A stretch of DNA of 64,000 bases, taken from assembly GCA_019400425.1 (NCBI GenBank), contig JAFREE010000091.1, forward strand, positions 33,325 through 97,324. The letters run 5' to 3'. Of this stretch, positions 1 to 11,613 are shown piece by piece (positions within the stretch are counted from its first letter, which is position 1; every line of letters starts with the position of its first letter). The position numbers were made by a program, and so were the translations under genes. Under the pieces are notes generated by a model that saw only the letters and a list, made by a program, of their open reading frames with translations, was not told the DNA's origin and ran no database searches. This DNA comes from Hymenochaete sp. R1 (taxonomy: Eukaryota; Basidiomycota; Agaricomycetes; Hymenochaetales; Hymenochaetaceae).

Positions 1-934
1 TGGGGTGCTGTTTAGGCGACGCAATATCGGCGGCAGTTGACACATGGGACTGAGAGATTGGAACGGGCAACAAGCGACGTTCAAAAGGAGGACTTGGTGG
101 CGTTGAACGTTCTTTTGAGTGTACTTTGCTTAGAGGAACAATGGGTGACGTCCGTGCCCTGAGCATGGTCGGCAGAGGAGTTGGGGACGCAGGCGTTCCG
201 TAGGGGTACAAGTCACCATCCTCAGACGCTGCGCGATTACTGCTCTTGCCGCGGGTCGGACGAGGACTGACGGTGATATGTGGCGATTTTGAGAGATGGC
301 CATGAGGAAGCTTTGATACAGGTGCATCGTCCAGGCCATCGTCACTGCCACACGAGTCGTTAAGCGCGACGAGGAAAGAGTTGCCTCTCGGTCTCCGTTC
401 TGGCCACCTGCCCGGGCTCCGAGAACGCTCAACTTCGTCCCTCCTAAGAGTATCCCTCAACAAAGATTCGCAGCGACTAGGTGGACGGGTGATCTGCTCG
501 CCACGGGAGGAAGACAAAGCGCGCGATCGCCGGGTGGGAGAACTTGTGCGAGACATATCAAAGGTGAGATACGGCGCCGCTGGACGAACGGTATGAGTCT
601 GCGACTGGAGAGAAGTCTTGATAGGCAGGAATTGACGTCTGTCTGGATATGGTATGCGTTTAGGCCTGCGGTGGTCGTCGAGGGAGAAGGATGGGGAGGG
701 AGGATTGTAGGGAGAGCGGCGGAGTTCTTTATAACGAGGTGTTGTTGCTGAAAGAGACGCCTTTGAAGAAGAGGGCGTAAGAGGAGCAAGAGAAGCTGGG
801 GATGAATGGCCCTTTGGAATGAAGGAGGAGCGTGAAGGGGGAGGGGGAGTTCTGGGAGGAGATGAAGGGGAGAAGGAGGAAGAGGAGGCAGCGGAAGCGG
901 AGGAGACGTTGTTTATGTTTGAATTAGAACGCAT
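1..934 (-). CDS. Ser/Pro-rich protein, N-terminal part (runs off window)
   Basis: An open frame of 311 codons runs from an ATG at 934-932 to the window edge without a stop, so only the N-terminus is visible. I do not recognise the protein. It starts MRSNSNINNVSSASAASSSS, continues with proline- and serine-rich low-complexity sequence, and contains many basic SP/TP patches (for example RTSSPTRRSRAL around residue 150 and ERSRSPGRWPERRPRG around 190). No folded domain is seen in this part. Such regions are typical of the disordered, phosphorylatable N-termini of fungal kinases, transcription factors or RNA-binding proteins, but nothing here decides between them. The frame is preferred over its shadows because it stays open over the whole 934 nt, starts with ATG and has a compositionally coherent product. 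Upstream on the minus strand are CT-rich sequence and a TATATA element at 1113-1118. Confidence 0.7.
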   Translation of the reverse strand, partial: MRSNSNINNVSSASAASSSSFSPSSPPRTPPPPSRSSFIPKGHSSPASLAPLTPSSSKASLSATTPRYKELRRSPYNPPSPSFSLDDHRRPKRIPYPDRRQFLPIKTSLQSQTHTVRPAAPYLTFDMSRTSSPTRRSRALSSSRGEQITRPPSRCESLLRDTLRRDEVERSRSPGRWPERRPRGNSFLVALNDSCGSDDGLDDAPVSKLPHGHLSKSPHITVSPRPTRGKSSNRAASEDGDLYPYGTPASPTPLPTMLRARTSPIVPLSKVHSKERSTPPSPPFERRLLPVPISQSHVSTAADIASPKQHP

Positions 935-1110
935 GCTGAGAGTGAAAGGCTGATTGTGAGTGTGTGTGGATGAACGCGTCGACGGGAGCTGGACTGCGCG
1001 CGAGAGGGAGGAGGCAGAGTCGGACCGGGAGAGTGCCAGGACGTGTACGTGAATTTGGGGGGTGTGCCCACCTCAGGGTTCGAGAACACGCGCTTCTGGC
1101 CTAACTGTAT

Positions 1111-1120
1111 TCTATATAAC
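1111..1120 (-). promoter_or_regulatory. TATA-like element upstream of the 1-934 gene
   Basis: On the minus strand the sequence GTTATATAGA lies about 180 nt upstream of the ATG at 934 and is followed by a pyrimidine-rich stretch and CACACAC-rich sequence just before the start. Position and composition fit a fungal core promoter. A second TATATATA run lies at about 1286-1293. Neither has independent support. Confidence 0.35.
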
Positions 1121-4052
1121 CTTCTTTCTTCTACCCACTATCAGATCCTCGACTGCATATACGTTCCCTCGCTGGACGGTGCTCGACGCTGGCGGGCGTT
1201 CTCAGAGTCGGCGGCGACGAGTGGACGCGATGGGGGGAAGGGGAAGAGAAACGACGAGTGTGAGCAACCGGGTCTCGATTTTACTTTTATATATATGCAG
1301 GCGATGCAAACACCCCCGATTCTTTCGTTGGCAGATGCGTCATAAATATTGAGTCGTGTGACAAAACAAAAGTCACAGTCACTCTTCTCCCTACCCAAAC
1401 GCAGCTGGTGTTTGGGGGTCCTTTGCCCAAACGTGGCGTCTTTATTCACACACGATCCTATTTCTATTTGCTCCTTTTCTCATCTTTGTCGTCCTCAGGC
1501 AGGAGCAGCTTCAAGTTGAACAGTTTACGGAGCTAGAAACAGAGAAGAATGAATGAATCGATGTTCTCTGAGGAAATCTTTCCTTAAAGATCGTAAGACA
1601 TTCTCTCGTCCCATTCCTCCATTGTTCATGTTCTCCCCCTAGGACTTAAATCCTGTCCTCCATTTCCCCCTCCTTTTCAACTTTTCCATCCGATCCGTAC
1701 GCGCGTACCCGTAACGCAACTGCTGGTCTAGATTTTGTTTGTTTGCACCACGGAGCCCTCCAGCTTTGAGACATTTTTCATTCCCGACCCGCCCTCCCGC
1801 TTCCGCTAGCCGACGCCCGTTGCCGTGGGCCGTAGCAGCCGTAGTAGCCGAAGTCATCACTATTCTCCCGCAAACAAGAGAATCAGGACAGGACCGTTCT
1901 TCGCTGTTGCTGCTGTTGTTGCCGGACAGCATTCGGGCCATTCTCTACAAACGTCCGTGCCATGGGAATGTGTAAGAGATTGATAGGCCCATCACCATCA
2001 TAAAGTCAAAATTGCACCCTCGTTGTCCAGAGCGCCCGTTGCCGGATGACAAAGCGCTCAATATTGAGAATAACAAACTTCGCCGGCGATCGGTTTCACC
2101 AGTATTTTTCGAGCCAATTTTTTTTTCGCAACGAACACATTGACATTGCAAAAATGTCACTGACCTTTAGCTTATCTATGACGGCGACGGCGTCGACGGT
2201 CGGTGCCTCAGGCTTTGAAATTTCACTTCGGCCGTGATGACAAGCTACGAGTTTGGCCTGTGTTCAATCGAACCAGCCGCCGCAGAGCATCTCATGATCC
2301 AGTAAATTACATCAACGCGCAAATTCCCACTCTCGCACTCTATAAGACTGCTCTACCCTATACATCAGCTTCCGAAACACGGCCGATAACCGACGCACAA
2401 GAGGATTGAGGAGGTGCACAAACAAGGTCACACGAGCAACCGAGCGTCCGTGTTCATTTCATGACGCGCCATGACGCCAGCGCCGTTCGGCGACGGTGAA
2501 GTCTGTCTAGAACTGCAGCATACCGTTCATGTACAGTACATCCATCCCAAACGGCGAAAAGAAGAAGACGGGCGCGCGTTGTTTTTTTCTCCTACTGGAA
2601 TCTCTGGACTGCGCTTGATTCACGACGAGGGCAAAATCGCGCAGCTTCCCCCGAGTCGAACGCGTCCCGGACGAGGGTCCTTCGTACTGTACAAAGGAAG
2701 GTGGAGGCACCGCCCGACCGCTCGACACGCGTCCTGCGTGCGCGTACTTACCCGTGCATCGCGGGACGAGGAAAGCAAGGGACGTCGTTCGTTCTCCTTT
2801 CTGATTCTGCGGAGGCGGATACAAGGGGTGGGTGTGCAGTCCTTGCACTGGCGGTCCTTCCCCGGGTATCGAATGCAAGACCCACTCGTGACCTCGATCC
2901 TGGAATTCCCCTCCCCTTACCACTCTCTTACCCCGGAACTTCGTCCAAAATCTGTATCTGCAAGGAAGGCTGTGTCTCTGTCCGCGTCCGTGAAGATTCA
3001 AAAGGAAGCTCGAGAAAGATACTCAAAGAAGTTCAAGGGTGTGCAGACACAGAGATACGAGAAAAACCGAAACCCCGCTCGTCATGGATGATGTCAGTCC
3101 TCAGTGAGTCCATGCGCCCCTGTGACCATTCTCCGAGCTGCAACGCGTCGGTCGCTCGGGTCGTTGCTGTCGTTGTGAGTCTGTGACGTGTTGATTCTTT
3201 CCTCCGTCGAGTGCTTGAAGTTCTTGACAAATGGCGAAGAACCCGAGGGCCTTCGGGTCTCGGAAGGGTGTGTGGTGTTGTTCTCGTTCTCTACCTTTTT
3301 TCTTTCTTTATTTTTACGTCCGCAGCTTTCGTCATCGTTGATCCGCTGCGCTACGTCCCCTTCTTTTATTTGATACCTCCTTCCGTGTGTGTATGTTGCT
3401 TCTGCTTCACGACCGAGATCCAGGCGGAGGGAAGTGCTCGGAAGCTAAGCGCACGGGATATGCCAGATATCCACGGAAAGCTCGGCTGCAAGCGATACCT
3501 CTACTTTAGATGGCTCAGTTGCTCTTAGCAAGCCGAGATGGAGGTCTTATACATGCTCTCTCATCTCGATTCACCGACTCAGCATTCACGAACGAGCTTA
3601 CCCATCAGCATTACAACGACCATACACACACACTGAATAAATCAAATCTATCAGGAAAAGATCGGTTGCTTTAGGATGAAATGAATGCACTCGCTCAACT
3701 CACCCCCGCCTCCGTAAGGAACCCATGCCCCTTTGAATAAGCTTGACATTCGTGTGTCAGCTCCGAGCCCACTGCGGAACTCCCTCGCACTCGCACGGCA
3801 CCCGGCCTTCCAAACCAAACGGACGCAAAGGCAACTCGAACCAAACGCAAATTCATATCCAAAGTCCCATCCGCTCAGCCTGATCTGAAACGCGAAACCT
3901 AAAGGCCACGCTGTCAGTCATCAAACATCCCCAAACCTGGGAGAAAATTCCCGAACATAGTGATGAGATCGTCCTCAGCCTCAGGCTCAGGACGGCATAG
4001 CGTCGGACGCACCCTCTCCCCTCTTAGCCAGGCTTGGACAATACATATTGCC

Positions 4053-4070
4053 CAGTATCAGTATCAGTAT
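4053..4070. repeat. (CAGTAT)3 microsatellite
   Basis: Three perfect tandem copies of the hexamer CAGTAT followed by a fourth partial copy, within the gene-poor block. A related GTATCAGTAG string occurs near 7776. Confidence 0.7.
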
Positions 4071-7000
4071 CACTGCCAAAAGTCAAAGTCTCTTACTGCA
4101 CTATAAGCAGATGCCGTTGTGCCCGTTGATCAGTCAAATACTCTGCCACCATTATTGGGGACTCTCTTTTTATTTGTCGAGAAAAAACGAATACATGTAT
4201 AGAGTACTAGAAGATAAGCTAACGCGACACGAACGTGGCTTGCACTCTAAGAGCTTGTCGACATGTATGCACTGCGTTTTGAATCCTCGTGGCTTCGGGA
4301 CCCGGGACAGACCCCAGAACACCCGCCCCTCTCCCTTTCGTTTACTTACCTCTTCTATCTACCGTACCTCGTCACGGTGTTCATGGCCTGACCTGTGCAC
4401 GGATTAGTATTTTAACCCATCAGGTACGGCGCCTGTCCCCTGGACTTAACAACCCCGGTCGACCGATGTTTGATTTTTCTTTTTCTTTTACCTCTGAATG
4501 TTTACGTGGACGCCCATGCCCATGCATGCGCATGAAACCTATGTCGGACTCGGACGGCACGAAGGGCGCTCACGAACTTGATCAAAGCCTAATTTCTTGG
4601 GCAATTCGTTTGGCAGGACTTGGCCGTCGTCGTGCTAACACTGTTGCAGTGAACACTGTACACGCAAATGGATGTTGGGCAGTTCAGCAATAGTTTGACG
4701 CTAGAATGCGGTGTCGGTAGTGGACGTCTTACCTATTGACTTGGTGTATTACTCCCTACCGCCGAGTCTTCCTTATAAAGTGCGAGCAGCGCCAGGGGTC
4801 TTCGTACTCTTTGGCGTGCCGATTTAACTCACCCATGGCGAAAAACATGAACGACGTACGTAGGTCTGTGTCCTTCGCACGCCATACCAACATCCAACCG
4901 AAAAAAAAAACTACTTGTCGATTGCTACCTTGCTAATGTCGAAGCTGACTGGTGTTCGAAGTAATTTGGCTGTCCGCTGCCCGGTCTCTCGGAGTCCCGT
5001 ACGCGCTGACTCAACCCGTTGTCAAGCAGGATGACGTGGCACCCGGTATCGTCGTCTCCGAATTGCGAACTGATCCCGCTCAACTCAATACATCAGTACA
5101 TTCACATTAATTTAAGATCGTTGATATCGATACTTACTTTATATCCAAAAGATCGCGAGGTTGTTCACCCAGTAAAACGGGTGGTAGTGGGGAAAAGACG
5201 GATGGCCTGAGTTCATGGGTAACTGCTCAGAATTGGAACTACGAGAGGGTGAATAACTTCGTTCTCACGTTTTCCGAACTTCTCCCTGATGTTCCGAGTA
5301 TACAAGAAAGACGAGACTTGAGTTAGTCGGACTGATATGTTCCTTCCTTCAGACTAAGTACATGTCCTAGAACTGACGGCTTGAACTTGGCAGCAGCATA
5401 GCACGAAGCAACGGACCGGCGGCACCTTTTCGAATTGCGACTCCAAGAAGCAAGAGGGGGATCCAGAGTGAGGTCTAAGCCACGTTCGCATGCTTATGGT
5501 CCCGGTCAATTAGAACGAGATTTCGGGACTACGCGAGATAGACAGTCTTGATCAGGAAGATGTGTCCTTCTCATTGTACGCGATCGCGCAGGCGCCGAGA
5601 ACTAAAGTGGGGTACGAACTTTATTGAGGCTTGTCAGACCGCTCATGGTCATGTCGTGTCATTGCAAGTAAAGATGAATCATCGATGAGGAGCTTGAGTA
5701 GCAGCTATTCAAGTAAGGGACTTGAAAGACCTGACTGGCGTTGTAAGATCTCAATCTGTTTTATACTAATATTCAAAAGTAAACATTTTCACTGTCATTA
5801 GATGGGAAGAATATGGACGAACCTCGGCTTTTGGACGAGCGAATTGTCGAAGACCTCATTTTCGATGCAAACTTTATTTGTTAGTAACAATAGCTTCCAA
5901 GGACCGATGAACCGACTCTTGAGTACGAAAGGAAAGGCACATCTGTATGAGAAGATGCGCGCTACGGCCGATGCAGTGGTCGCGAAGAGATTAAAAGTCG
6001 ATTTTCGTCGGAATGCGGCTGTTCGCGTTAACAATAGATGTCTGCTGACCCTACCCTACATGCCGTAGAAGTAAAAGCGTAGGTATGGGAGTATTCCACC
6101 GAAACGAGGTGTGCGCATTACGAAAGACGAGAGACTGAAGAAAGGAAGTGAAGCGCGGCCCCTCACGCTGTCCTGGGGGCTCGTCGTTCCATGCTTGGCT
6201 TTATTTGTATGTGGCATCGTGCTCAGCTCAGACCAATCTGGGATTGAAAAATGATCCACGAGACCTCTCCACACACCACCAACGAGGGACCATAGATGCA
6301 TGAATGTCTGTGTAGATAGCGGAGAACTCATATCCACAAAACAAGAAGGACTACCCCTTCCGCTTATCCTCCTATCCAATTCATGTTCCTCAACCGCATT
6401 CCTGCCTATTTCAAAGGCACAAAACATCCTATCTTCACCCGGCTCCTTCTCTTCCGCCATTTAGCCACCAAACTGATTCGCAACGTCGCCGTTTGCCGCA
6501 CGAAACCGCGCGCAAAGATAAGGAAAGCTGGTCTGGTAGTAGTACAGGCTCCAATTCTCACATCTGCACGTTTCTCAAGAGGTCAATCCGCTATTGCTGC
6601 GCTTTCTAGGTGGACGAGGCATGAGATTTGGTAGAGTAGAGTGGCTGCGGTGGCTTCGGGAGAAGCAGTGATTGGTCGACTTATTTGAGGCAAGTGAATT
6701 GAGCTAGGGGCAACTTCTACCACAGCCTCAAGCGTGTCGACCACTGGCAATGTTCTTTACTAACGATATTGTAGTTCCCTATCTCGCCGCTTATGAGCTT
6801 CTCCACAATGAATTAGCGATAAGCCCGCTTTGAAACTATTCTGGATAAGTGAGTCAAGCTGCTTTCTTACCAGAAGAATGGATGAGAAAGAATGGCAACC
6901 TGCCTGAACGACGAGAACCTCCCAACTTGCTTGTCCCGGTGACAAGGAAATGATGGTTGGAGAACGAATGTGCTGGGTGGGGCGGGGTGCATTTTAGACG

Positions 7001-8153
7001 AAGTTCTCCTTTTAAATTACATTCATTCTTTTCCCGTTAGAGATGGTCGAGACTCCCAATTGAATCTCGGACTCAATCGGCATGGAGGAGTAGAAGCTTA
7101 AGGGTAAACCAAAATCATGCGTACTTAAAATCATGTAAAACCACGGGGAGGGTTCATTTCCTATCCACAAAGCCGTGCCCATTCTTCCGAAATGTGAACT
7201 TAACCGGAATAAGCAGGCATTCTCAGCATGCAATGGAGATAGATCATTTTAAATCGAACGGAACAAGACACTTTGACGCTTCACAAGCAGGTGGACCCTA
7301 AAAGCACTCTAGCAGGAACTCCTCTCCCTTTCCACCGGATACGGGGCGGAGCGACAAACATGCCCCGTGGGGCGCCCATGTCGGTTGCAACTCGCAACTT
7401 AGGCTATCAATAGACTGCGGGGCGCTTTGATCCGTCTATTCCTGGAGTACATGCCGGAGAAAGACACGTAAGTCAGTACGACGTCGACTGACGTACTAAT
7501 ATTTGCGTTCACATTGTGAATGGCCCGGCGATGGTCATTTCGATCACTTACATCGGTCTGGTATTGTATCCCATCCACATAAAAGGAGAAAGTCCAAAAG
7601 TGAGAATGGTGTGAATACTTCGGAGCTTGCGCTGTGAGTCATCGATGACGGAAGGGGTCGCCGAACTAGGGAGCTCTGAAGTCATGACTGCCTTTTGCCA
7701 TAAAGGCTGAAGTGAACCGATGCTTGGTGGAGCAAGCGCGTTTGGGTCTGAGGCTCAACCCGTGCTTCATGATTAGTATCAGTAGCATTCATAGACGCCT
7801 CCCTTGGCGTGTTGTGACCAGCGATATACTACCGGTCTGATAGCTTCCATGACAGTGACGTTTCTGACGTGTTTAATGAAACAAGAAGCGGGGCGTAACT
7901 GATTGTGGGGTTCAGCAGGACGATGTCACGACAAGAAATACAAGAGATGGGCGAAATACACGAACACTAAGTCCTCTCACGAACTGATTGTCTTTAGCTT
8001 CTTTCCTTGGCTATTCCACAACTCCGCTGACTTGAGCCCATCCTGTACCAAGACTTCTCCTGGACCCAAACGATACGGCATATATCGGAACCAATCTGGG
8101 ACGTGACATGATCAGATACAAAGACGGCTCGTCGCCGAAGCCAGAAATTTAGA

Positions 8154-9750
8154 CTAACCAACATGTTTTTCTACTTGCCAGTGCTTGTACAAGCATTCGT
8201 CCACAAAAACATCATCGTCGCGATGCAAGTGACGATTTCTAGGTTCCAGACGTTGAGTTATGGGCCCGTACGCTTTTCGACGCATAAAATACGACTTCTG
8301 TTCTCGTTCCTGAGGCAGAAGCCACCCGGTCTCGACGAATGTCGCGTGTTTCCTCTGGAACCATAGCTCTCCGTCGTATTTATAGCCGTCCTTGAAAACG
8401 GTCGCCTCCCTCTCGACGCCTTTATCCGAGAAAGTCGGGATCGCGTTGTGCTTGCTTTTCGGATGAGTTAGTCCGGCGAGCCGACGCCGTCGCCCACTTG
8501 TCCATTCATCTTTTCTCGTCGGAGAGTAGAATGTGCCACCCGTTGCACCATTTGAGACTAGGTTCGTGTCGTAGCTGTTCATAGTACCTTCAAACTGAAT
8601 GAAAGTGAAAGATTCGTCTTCCGAAAAAAGCCAGTGGCTGAATTCTGATTCTTCGGCATCATAGAGCGTCTGTGGTAGGGATCTGAATGATCTGAGCGAA
8701 GAAAATTTGGGGTAAGAGTGCATCTTCTCAAGCATTTCTGGTGAACTTCGAATAAACGCCATATGTCCTCTCAAAATCTATGTTTCAGCATCGGAAATTC
8801 CGCAGTATTAGTTGCTAGAAGGACGTACCTTGTATACAGAAGCCTATGATTGGAGAAGTCTGGTTGGCTTGCCGGGGCGTAAATGTCGAATTCTCTTGCG
8901 AGGTCCCAAGGGAATGTCCGGTTGAAGCTTTACGCAGATCAATGGTCAGTGCCTTATATCGTTGTTGCATTAGGACCGCACTGACTTTCCCCAGTAAACG
9001 TCTACATCACTCCAGCTTTATTTTCTGTCAACTAGGGGTCTATAAAGATAAATATGAGCTCACTTACCCCCATAACTCTGTCTCTGGATCTATGAAACGT
9101 GCGAAAACGCCGTTTCTTAGTAGCCTGAAGAATGTATTGTTCTAGCAAAACGCGTCATTACATTGCCAGAATGTTAGGAAAGTGTTACGTACGCCATCCT
9201 TCTCACCGTCTCTTATGAGGATCGCGAGAAGAATTGATTTTTCATCTTTGGAGCAATTCCATTTTTTGCAGAGGAAGTCCACGTGCAGTTGGTAGTCTGT
9301 TGGTGAATGACATCTGTCAAAAGGAGCTTTCAAACAGCATATAAGCTTTTGACTCACACTGCTCTTCGGTTAAACATAGTTCCTATATGATGTGCTGTAA
9401 GCAGCGATTTACAGAACAGAAGCTTGAGCACGTACTTGGATGTTCGGAGCATTTGAGTAAGTAGGACAATCTTGCTCCGCTCTATCAACTTGGACGAAAA
9501 GGAGATCAACGTCCTTGTTGGCCTCCACTGACTGTATGAACAATGGGATGTAGTTTGGGTCCTTCCCATATATTGACCAGACTGAAATGACAGTTATTTT
9601 GGGCCTTCTGTACCGCCCTGGAATCGGCTCGTGAGCGACATCAACCAAAGCAATGCGTCGAGAGTCATTGCCTCTCAATTGAAAAAATAGCACTAGACAT
9701 AAGGCAACAGCGACAATCGGGAGCAAAAAGGACTTGATAGAATGTCTCAT
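8154..9750 (-). CDS. Putative Golgi glycosyltransferase, type II membrane protein (DUF6625-like)
   Basis: Spliced model of seven exons: 9436-9750, 9360-9382, 9193-9313, 9068-9141, 8986-9015, 8829-8927, 8154-8769. They total 1278 nt and encode 425 aa. The ATG at 9750 gives MRHSIKSF followed by a hydrophobic anchor (LLPIVAVALCLVLFFQL, residues 9-25) and a lumenal domain, the layout of a type II Golgi enzyme. The joined exons give ordered blocks that I recall from a fungal family resembling DUF6625-type proteins: DYQLHVDFLCKKW, FRLLRNGVFARFIDP, ELWGWSDVDVYWGNFNRTFPWDLA and LLYTRGHMAFIRSS. The DVD in WSDVDVYW looks like a DxD nucleotide-sugar/metal motif. Introns are 46-59 nt with GT-AG ends. Donor substrate and acceptor cannot be told. 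The family assignment is from memory of conserved blocks; the glycosyltransferase role is inferred. An upstream GTG in frame at 9849 is not used, since the ATG sits directly before the anchor. Confidence 0.75.
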
Positions 9751-10162
9751 GCAGATGAACGTCGTCAGCGTTAGGCGCAGAGGAGTGAAGGACCGCCGTA
9801 CACGCCCTTGCCTGATGCATTCTCTCTCGGGCCATATCCAGCGGGTCACGGCAACTTGGCAACTGATTGAATCAAATGAGCCAGAAAGTGAAATGAATAC
9901 TGGCAGTGTAACGGCATGAAGCGGCCCATACTCGGAAAGCTTTCCGTCGAGACCGGAAAGATCGACATGATCGACTTACCATATTCGTTTCGGTCAGACT
10001 GCGGGGCCGGTGCGCAGCCCCTCGATCGGACGGCATCATCGCGCAGTCAGTGTTGCTTGCCTTATAACTGAACCACCATCATCTACCGTCGTAAGTCCAC
10101 TCCTTTCCTTTCCCTCCCAAGTCATTGCCACTCACAGTCTCTCTGCGGCTCTTTCAGAAGCT
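9751..10162. promoter_or_regulatory. Divergent promoter region, glycosyltransferase / His-rich membrane protein
   Basis: 412 bp between two divergent start codons. On the plus strand CCTTATAACTG lies about 110 nt before the ATG at 10163 and is followed by a CT-rich stretch (TCCTTTCCTTTCCCTCCC), a common fungal core-promoter arrangement. No RNA gene or other coding sequence is seen. Confidence 0.4.
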
Positions 10163-11183
10163 ATGAAAATCTCAATACTCCCGTTCGTTGTTGCAGCCTT
10201 AGGCTTGAGTAAGTCCTAAGTCCATTCGGCCTTATCACTCTTCGAACAAGTTCCACTGACTTCTGTCGTCTCTTCCCCTTTAGCCTCCCAGGTCTCTGCC
10301 AGTCCGATTCGTATCTATGTCATTGGCCACGCCGAGAACACTAGCGCCATTGTCGCAGGAAAGCCCGGGCAACCCTCTCCCCTCGACGGAGCAGACGTTG
10401 GTGTGGCGCACATGCGCTGGGGTCTTGCGGCGGCCGGCTCTCCGCAGTCCGTCCCTAGACCCATGATTGAGATGGCGAGCGAGGACTTCATGCAGCCTGG
10501 TCACCATAGGCACTCACCTCAGCCCGACGGAACCATGCAACCACCTATGAGGCATAGAAAGCACCATGGCTGCGGCGGCATGCGCGCAAAGATGCTCGCA
10601 CTCCAAAATTGGTTCCGCACAAAGGTCGGCTTGGAGCCCGTCGTGCCTCATCATAAACACTTCAAATTCCCTCATGGACGTCCTATGGGCCATCGTCCGG
10701 AGAACGGCCCTATCGCTTTTGAGACGATTGAGCTGGGCGGTGATGCAGGCTCCGAGAACATCAGGGTTCTTCCTTTCCCCTTTCCTTCGGTCGAAGCTGT
10801 CAAAGATGGTGAAGGCCGCATCCACGTACACGGCCCTCATGCTCTTCATCCCTTCAGACGCCCGCATTCGTTTACTGGTCGTCTCCAGAAGGCACTGCTA
10901 ACGCTTGGTCCATGGGAAGGCCGTGCCATAGCATTTGTTATTGGTAAGATATGCTCTTATTACATCTGATTCGTTGTCAGGCTCACACGATACATCAGGG
11001 TGTGGTATTGGTTCTCTGTTGAGGATGCTTTACGTTCTCTTTGTTGTCTTCTCTCGGTCTGCAACCACGTCTCACGAGGAAGAGCAAGATGAGATGGAGG
11101 TCATGGTCATTTTCGAAGATGACGAAGTGCAACCTCCCAGGTACACCGATGCAAAAGCGCCTGTTGAGAAGGGTTCGGCGTAA
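10163..11183 (+). CDS. Secreted or single-pass membrane protein with His-rich ectodomain, unknown function
   Basis: Three exons: 10163-10208, 10284-10943, 10999-11183, giving 296 aa. The N-terminus MKISILPFVVAALGLTSQVSA is a clear signal peptide with cleavage likely near residue 21. The ectodomain is rich in His, Pro and Met (PGHHRHSP, MRHRKHHGCGGMRAKM, PHHKHFKFPHGRPMGHR, roughly residues 85-160). It is followed near residue 215 by LTLGPWEGRAIAFVIGCGIGSLLRMLYVLFVVFS, whose end forms one membrane span, and then by a strongly acidic cytoplasmic tail (HEEEQDEMEVMVIFEDDE). I know similar unnamed proteins from agaricomycetes, but no function. Metal binding by the His clusters is only a guess. The last intron can use an acceptor at 10998 (55 nt intron, gives IGCGIG) or one at 10980 in the same frame, which adds six residues. 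The former is preferred because it is closer to the usual intron length. Confidence 0.75.
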
Positions 11184-11613
11184 ATTTAGTATATCGGACA
11201 TTTATTCCCACATAATATGATGCTATGCGATTATAGTGGGACAACCATCAGATTAATCATCCATTCTCACATTCGTTCTTTCTGTTGTTTCTTTCCATAG
11301 TACCAGATTATTTCCTTTTCTGTATTTTGTAGCGGCTGATTATCCAATGTGATATAAGCTGGTCATTAGCCAGATTGCGAGCGAAGAGAAAAATTATCGC
11401 ATGATCACCCATATAGATATTTGAGGAGATAAAGGGTCAAAAGTAAGCCAAACTTAATGAGGAGTAAGTAAACACAAGCTGGAAAGCAAGAACGATTGAT
11501 AACCGAACGAGCGAAAGGAAACGAGAAAAAAAAACAGAAATAGTTAGAAGCAAGACCAAGAAATAAACGACAAATTTGTATTCAAAGAATAATGGGAGCG
11601 GAGGGGCGAAGGT
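11184..11613. other. Convergent intergenic region (3' UTRs)
   Basis: 430 bp between two convergent stop codons. It is A/T-rich with runs such as GAAAAAAAAAACAG near 11526 and holds only short open frames. It presumably contains the 3' untranslated ends of the flanking genes. No RNA gene is seen. Confidence 0.6.

Larger units (their letters stand above)
935..8153. other. Gene-poor block of about 7.2 kb
   Basis: No coding region here can be supported. Open frames are mostly below 140 codons, lie in competing frames on both strands and have no recognisable domain or plausible splice chain. The longest (2471-3091 plus, 206 codons) shares its bases with long open frames in two other frames. No tRNA B box, rRNA, long terminal repeat or transposase fragment was noticed. 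The first few hundred bases are promoter and 5' leader of the minus-strand gene ending at 934. The rest could be a long regulatory region, decayed transposon or gene remnants, or non-coding transcripts. Short repeats (three CAGTAT units at 4053-4070) are the only structure seen. Confidence 0.6.

Noticed and set aside
2471..3091. 206-codon plus-strand open frame as a gene
   Set aside because: No domain, Arg-rich product, overlapping long frames in two other phases, and no homology-like blocks. Kept only as a low-interest observation.
5798..6460. Open frames 5802-6068 (+), 5798-6034 (-) and 6056-6460 (-) as genes
   Set aside because: They overlap on opposite strands, have no recognisable domain and no splice partners. 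The 134-codon minus frame begins with a real ATG but has no other support.
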